Source: JBJHCA01 sp050485785 (GTDB lineage Bacteria > Bacteroidota > Bacteroidia > Chitinophagales > Saprospiraceae). Taken from it: a DNA stretch of 16,152 bases. The notes under the pieces were generated by a model that saw only the letters and a program-made list of their open reading frames with translations, searched no databases and was not told where the DNA came from. Where the stretch lies: positions 1-16,152 of the forward strand of contig JBJHCA010000075.1 of NCBI GenBank assembly GCA_050485785.1, written 5' to 3'. Shown piece by piece: positions 13,265 through 16,152 of this stretch; position 1 is the first letter of the stretch, and every line of letters begins with the position of its first letter. Position numbers and translations under genes: made by a program.

Positions 13265-15215
13265 CGATGCGGGCGTATCGCGCATTCTTTTCGATAAATG
13301 CCCTGCGAGGTGGCACTTCATCGCCCATGAGCATGGAAAAGGTGCGATCGGCGTTCAGCGCATCCTCAACGGTTACCTGCCTCAGAATACGGCTGTTGGG
13401 ATCCATTGTGGTTTCCCAAAGCTGCTCTGCATTCATTTCACCAAGACCCTTATACCGCTGTACTTTTACCGACGACTCACCTCCGAATGCCTGAATGGCC
13501 TCCTTACGCTCCTTTTCGTTCCAGCAATACTGCATCTGCTTCCCTTTTTTCACCAGGTAAAGCGGTGGTGCGGCAATATACACGTGGCCATTGTCGATCA
13601 ATTCGCGCATGTACCTGAAAAAGAAAGTCAGAATCAGTGTAACAATATGGCTTCCATCCACATCGGCATCACACATGATCACTATTTTGTGGTAGCGGAG
13701 TTTTTCGGTGTTGAGAACTCTGATGCCATCGCGCTCTTCAAGCCTTACGCCCAAAGCCGTAAAGATGTTCTTAATTTCCTCGTTGTCATAGATCCTGTGT
13801 TCCATGGCCTTTTCGACATTGAGAATTTTTCCCCTCAATGGTAAAATGGCCTGAAAATTCCGGTCGCGTCCCTGCTTGGCCGTTCCCCCGGCCGAATCCC
13901 CTTCGACCAGAAAAATTTCCGAATCGCCGGGATCTCTGGAACTGCAATCGCTCAGTTTACCGGGAAGGCTGTTGGATGAAAGGATGTTTTTGCGCTGTAC
14001 CATTTCACGTGCCTTCCGGGCAGCGTGCCTCGCCTTGGCTGCAATAATCACTTTATCAATGATGCGTCGGGCCAGTGACGGGTTCTCTTCGAGAAAGATT
14101 TTGAGTACATCGCCAACGCAGCGGGAAACTATCCCATTGACTTCTGAATTACCCAATTCGCCTTTTGTCTGACCTTTGAACTGGGGTTCAGGAACTTTAA
14201 CGGACACCACAGCTGTGAGTCCCTCCCTGAAGTCTTCACCGGAAATGGTGAACTGGAGCTTATTGAACAGCCCGTTATCATCACCATATTGTTTAAATAC
14301 GCGGTTGATTGCTCGTCTGAAACCGCTAACATGGGTTCCGCCGTCGCGGGTATTGATATTATTGACAAAAGAGAAGATGTTTTCGGCATAGCCGGTGTTG
14401 TACTGCATGGCTACTTCAACCTGCACATGCTCCTCTTCTCCTTCCACATAAATGGGCTCATCAATGATAGGCGTTCTGGACTCATCAAGAAACTTGACAA
14501 ATTCCCGAAGTCCGCCTTCAGAATAAAATCGCTCGTTGATAAAATTGCCCTTGTCGTCAGTTTCGCGTTCGTCAATAATGATCAGTTCCAGCCCGCGGTT
14601 CAGAAATGCCATCTCCCGCAGGCGATTTGCCAGCGTTTCGTATTTAAAATCAAGTGTTTCAAATATAGTGTCGTCAGCTTTGAAAGTGACAATTGTTCCG
14701 GTTTGGTCAGATTCGCCAATGATTTCCACCCCGGTTTGCGGAATCCCCCGGCGATATGTTTGGCGCCATATTTTCCCTTCACGGTAGACAGTGGCCACCA
14801 GTAAGTCAGAAAGTGCATTGACACATGATACCCCTACCCCGTGAAGACCGCCGGACACCTTATAAGTGTTCTTATCAAACTTGCCTCCGGCATGCAATAC
14901 GGTCATTACTACTTCCAGTGCGGATTTTTGCAGCTTTTCATGCATTCCTGTGGGAATACCGCGCCCGTTATCGGATATGGTAATAGATTGATCTGCGTGG
15001 ATCACCGTTTTGATGATGCTGCAGTATCCTGCAAGATGCTCGTCAATGGAATTGTCGAGAACCTCATACACCAAATGATGCAGACCTTTGATATCTGTAC
15101 TTCCTATGTACATCCCCGGCCGCTTGCGAACCGCTTCCAGCCCTTCCAGTGCCTGGATGTTACTGGCATCGTAACCGTTATTGCCGGGTGTAATCTCTTT
15201 CACTTCTTCACTCAT
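13257..15215 (-). CDS. gyrB: DNA gyrase subunit B
   Basis: The 652-residue ATPase subunit works with GyrA to introduce negative supercoils. N-terminal GHKL ATPase domain: EVLDNSIDE (51-59, catalytic base Glu51), SDNGRGIP (81-88), SGGLHGVG (121-128); transducer: QTKGELG (349-355, Lys351 contacts ATP). TOPRIM domain: EGDSAGG (438-444, Glu438) and DADVDGSH (516-523), with PLRGKILNVEKA between them, and QRYKGLGEMN (586-595) beyond. Against ParE, the length, the YxxSNIQALEGLEAVRKRPGMYIG start and the compact C-terminus fit Bacteroidota GyrB. The start ATG at 15215 lies 44 bases after the metK stop; metK, gyrB and aroA all read the same way. No variation at the visible TOPRIM motifs suggests inactivity. 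Confidence 0.96.
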   Translation of the reverse strand: MSEEVKEITPGNNGYDASNIQALEGLEAVRKRPGMYIGSTDIKGLHHLVYEVLDNSIDEHLAGYCSIIKTVIHADQSITISDNGRGIPTGMHEKLQKSALEVVMTVLHAGGKFDKNTYKVSGGLHGVGVSCVNALSDLLVATVYREGKIWRQTYRRGIPQTGVEIIGESDQTGTIVTFKADDTIFETLDFKYETLANRLREMAFLNRGLELIIIDERETDDKGNFINERFYSEGGLREFVKFLDESRTPIIDEPIYVEGEEEHVQVEVAMQYNTGYAENIFSFVNNINTRDGGTHVSGFRRAINRVFKQYGDDNGLFNKLQFTISGEDFREGLTAVVSVKVPEPQFKGQTKGELGNSEVNGIVSRCVGDVLKIFLEENPSLARRIIDKVIIAAKARHAARKAREMVQRKNILSSNSLPGKLSDCSSRDPGDSEIFLVEGDSAGGTAKQGRDRNFQAILPLRGKILNVEKAMEHRIYDNEEIKNIFTALGVRLEERDGIRVLNTEKLRYHKIVIMCDADVDGSHIVTLILTFFFRYMRELIDNGHVYIAAPPLYLVKKGKQMQYCWNEKERKEAIQAFGGESSVKVQRYKGLGEMNAEQLWETTMDPNSRILRQVTVEDALNADRTFSMLMGDEVPPRRAFIEKNARYARIDV

Positions 15216-15259
15216 GAGTATATCGTGATATTAAAATAGACAAATCGGAAAATGCGTGA

Positions 15260-16152
15260 TCAGCTGAGTCCAAAGGCTTCCTTCACGCGGTCAACCATAT
15301 CGAGTTTCTCCCAGGTAAATAGTTCCACTTCTACTACGTGTTGATTACCTCGCATTCCATTAAATGATTTAAAAGACTTGACGATGGTTTGATTGGTGCG
15401 CCCCATGTGTCCGTAGGCTGCAGTTTCAAGATAAATAGGGTTGCGTAGCTTCAGCCTTTGCTCAATCATACCTGGACGCAGATCAAACAGATCTTTAACC
15501 CTGGCAGCAATTTCACTGTCAGTATTGCTGACTTTGGAAGTGCCGTAGGTATCCACATAAACGCCCATGGGCTCCACTACACCGATGGCATAGGATAGCT
15601 GAACCAATACCTGATCAGCTACTCCGGCAGCAACCAGGTTTTTGGCTATATGCCTTGCCGCATAAGCAGCACTGCGGTCAACCTTACTAGGGTCTTTCCC
15701 GCTGAATGCTCCGCCACCATGCGCACCTTTACCGCCGTAGGTATCGACAATGATCTTGCGCCCAGTAAGTCCTGTATCCCCATGAGGTCCGCCAATCACG
15801 AACTTGCCGGTGGGGTTAATGTAATACTTGATATCATCGCCAAAAAGCTTCTGAATATGCGGCGGCAGAGTTTTTTTGACCCTGGGGATCAGTTTCTCCG
15901 TAATGTCCTTTCTGATTTGTTCCAGCATTTGCCGGTCAGCCTCTTCCTGAGTAAGACCGCCATTGTCGCCGGCCGTGATAAACTCATCGTGCTGAGTTGA
16001 TACTACAATGGTATCAATGCGCAATGGCTGATGGTCATCGCTGTATTCAATGGTAACCTGAGCTTTGGAGTCGGGCCTCAGGTAGGTGATCTCGCTGTTC
16101 TCCCGGCGCATGGCAGCTAACTCAAACAAAATGCGGTGGCTCAGGTCCAGGG
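15260..16152 (-). CDS. metK: S-adenosylmethionine synthase, C-terminal part (start outside window)
   Basis: The enzyme makes S-adenosylmethionine from methionine and ATP. The frame is open to the window edge (codons from 16150 down to the TGA at 15262-15260), giving about 296 residues of the 380-420 usual for the family; the N-terminal ATP-binding part with the methionine loop is missing. A TTG at 16129 is an internal Leu, since the preceding codons read LDLSHRI, the family's conserved LSHRIL. Conserved elements: YLRPDSKAQVTIEY, VVSTQHDE, INPTGKFVIGGPHGDTGLTGRK, then VDTYGGKGAHGGGAFSGKD and KVDRSAAYAAR, the signature with the Asp/Lys that bind ATP and PPi. Intact within view. gyrB follows after 44 bases. 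Confidence 0.95.
   Translation of the reverse strand, partial: LDLSHRILFELAAMRRENSEITYLRPDSKAQVTIEYSDDHQPLRIDTIVVSTQHDEFITAGDNGGLTQEEADRQMLEQIRKDITEKLIPRVKKTLPPHIQKLFGDDIKYYINPTGKFVIGGPHGDTGLTGRKIIVDTYGGKGAHGGGAFSGKDPSKVDRSAAYAARHIAKNLVAAGVADQVLVQLSYAIGVVEPMGVYVDTYGTSKVSNTDSEIAARVKDLFDLRPGMIEQRLKLRNPIYLETAAYGHMGRTNQTIVKSFKSFNGMRGNQHVVEVELFTWEKLDMVDRVKEAFGLS

Noticed and set aside
13227..13844. Long plus-strand frame of 205 codons inside gyrB
   Set aside because: It lies opposite gyrB, which has complete family motifs; the frame has no motif of its own and is a shadow of codon bias.
14289..15239. Plus-strand frames (171 and 132 codons) opposite gyrB
   Set aside because: Both are antisense to an intact gyrB and show no domain or signal.
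1..16152. tRNA, rRNA, CRISPR array, insertion sequence or phage genes
   Set aside because: No regularly spaced direct repeats, transposase or integrase frames, terminal inverted repeats or tRNA cloverleaf were found by reading both strands.

Overview
The window looks like ordinary chromosome from a member of the Bacteroidota. The reasons are protein families typical of that phylum (an LVIVD-repeat lipoprotein, an ECF sigma factor followed by a membrane-anchored barrel-like protein, a PolX with a PHP domain, a PHP/pol-X neighbour with DUF192), starts preceded by A/T-rich sequence rather than AGGAGG Shine-Dalgarno sites, and intergenic TAnnTTTG-like promoter elements. Composition is near even GC, coding density is high, and I see no rRNA, tRNA, IS element, phage gene or CRISPR array. 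The genus cannot be named from this.

Layout. (1) 1-691, plus: the C-terminal part of a conserved hypothetical protein, followed by a hairpin-rich intergenic stretch (about 712-798). (2) 826-1278, plus: a cytosine deaminase that closely resembles yeast Fcy1. (3) 1456-5375, plus: a tight four-gene cluster of LVIVD beta-propeller lipoprotein, small outer-membrane barrel protein, ECF sigma factor, and a protein with one inner-membrane helix and a barrel-like C-terminus that overlaps the sigma gene by ATGA. This is the most promising candidate for a little-described system (envelope sensing or transcription control). (4) 5554-6069, plus: a small four-helix membrane protein of unknown role. (5) 6094-8360, minus: DUF192 membrane-anchored protein followed by polX; the PolX has an intact PHP exonuclease site but a polymerase site that has lost two catalytic aspartates. 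(6) 8491-12008, plus: VOC-family protein followed by a complete BtuFCD/FhuBCD-type uptake system (lipoprotein binding protein, FecCD permease, ATPase), with overlapping or nearly touching genes, probably importing an iron chelate, haem or cobamide. (7) 11996-16152, minus: metK (N-terminus beyond the window), gyrB and aroA, housekeeping genes in one direction with gyrB and aroA overlapping.

How they work together: blocks 5 and 6 diverge from a 130-base region that seems to hold two back-to-back promoters; blocks 6 and 7 converge with a 13-base overlap of coding ends; block 4 converges on polX with 24 bases between. The clearest functional units are the ABC importer and the sigma-factor cluster. 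Everything else is housekeeping or of unknown role.
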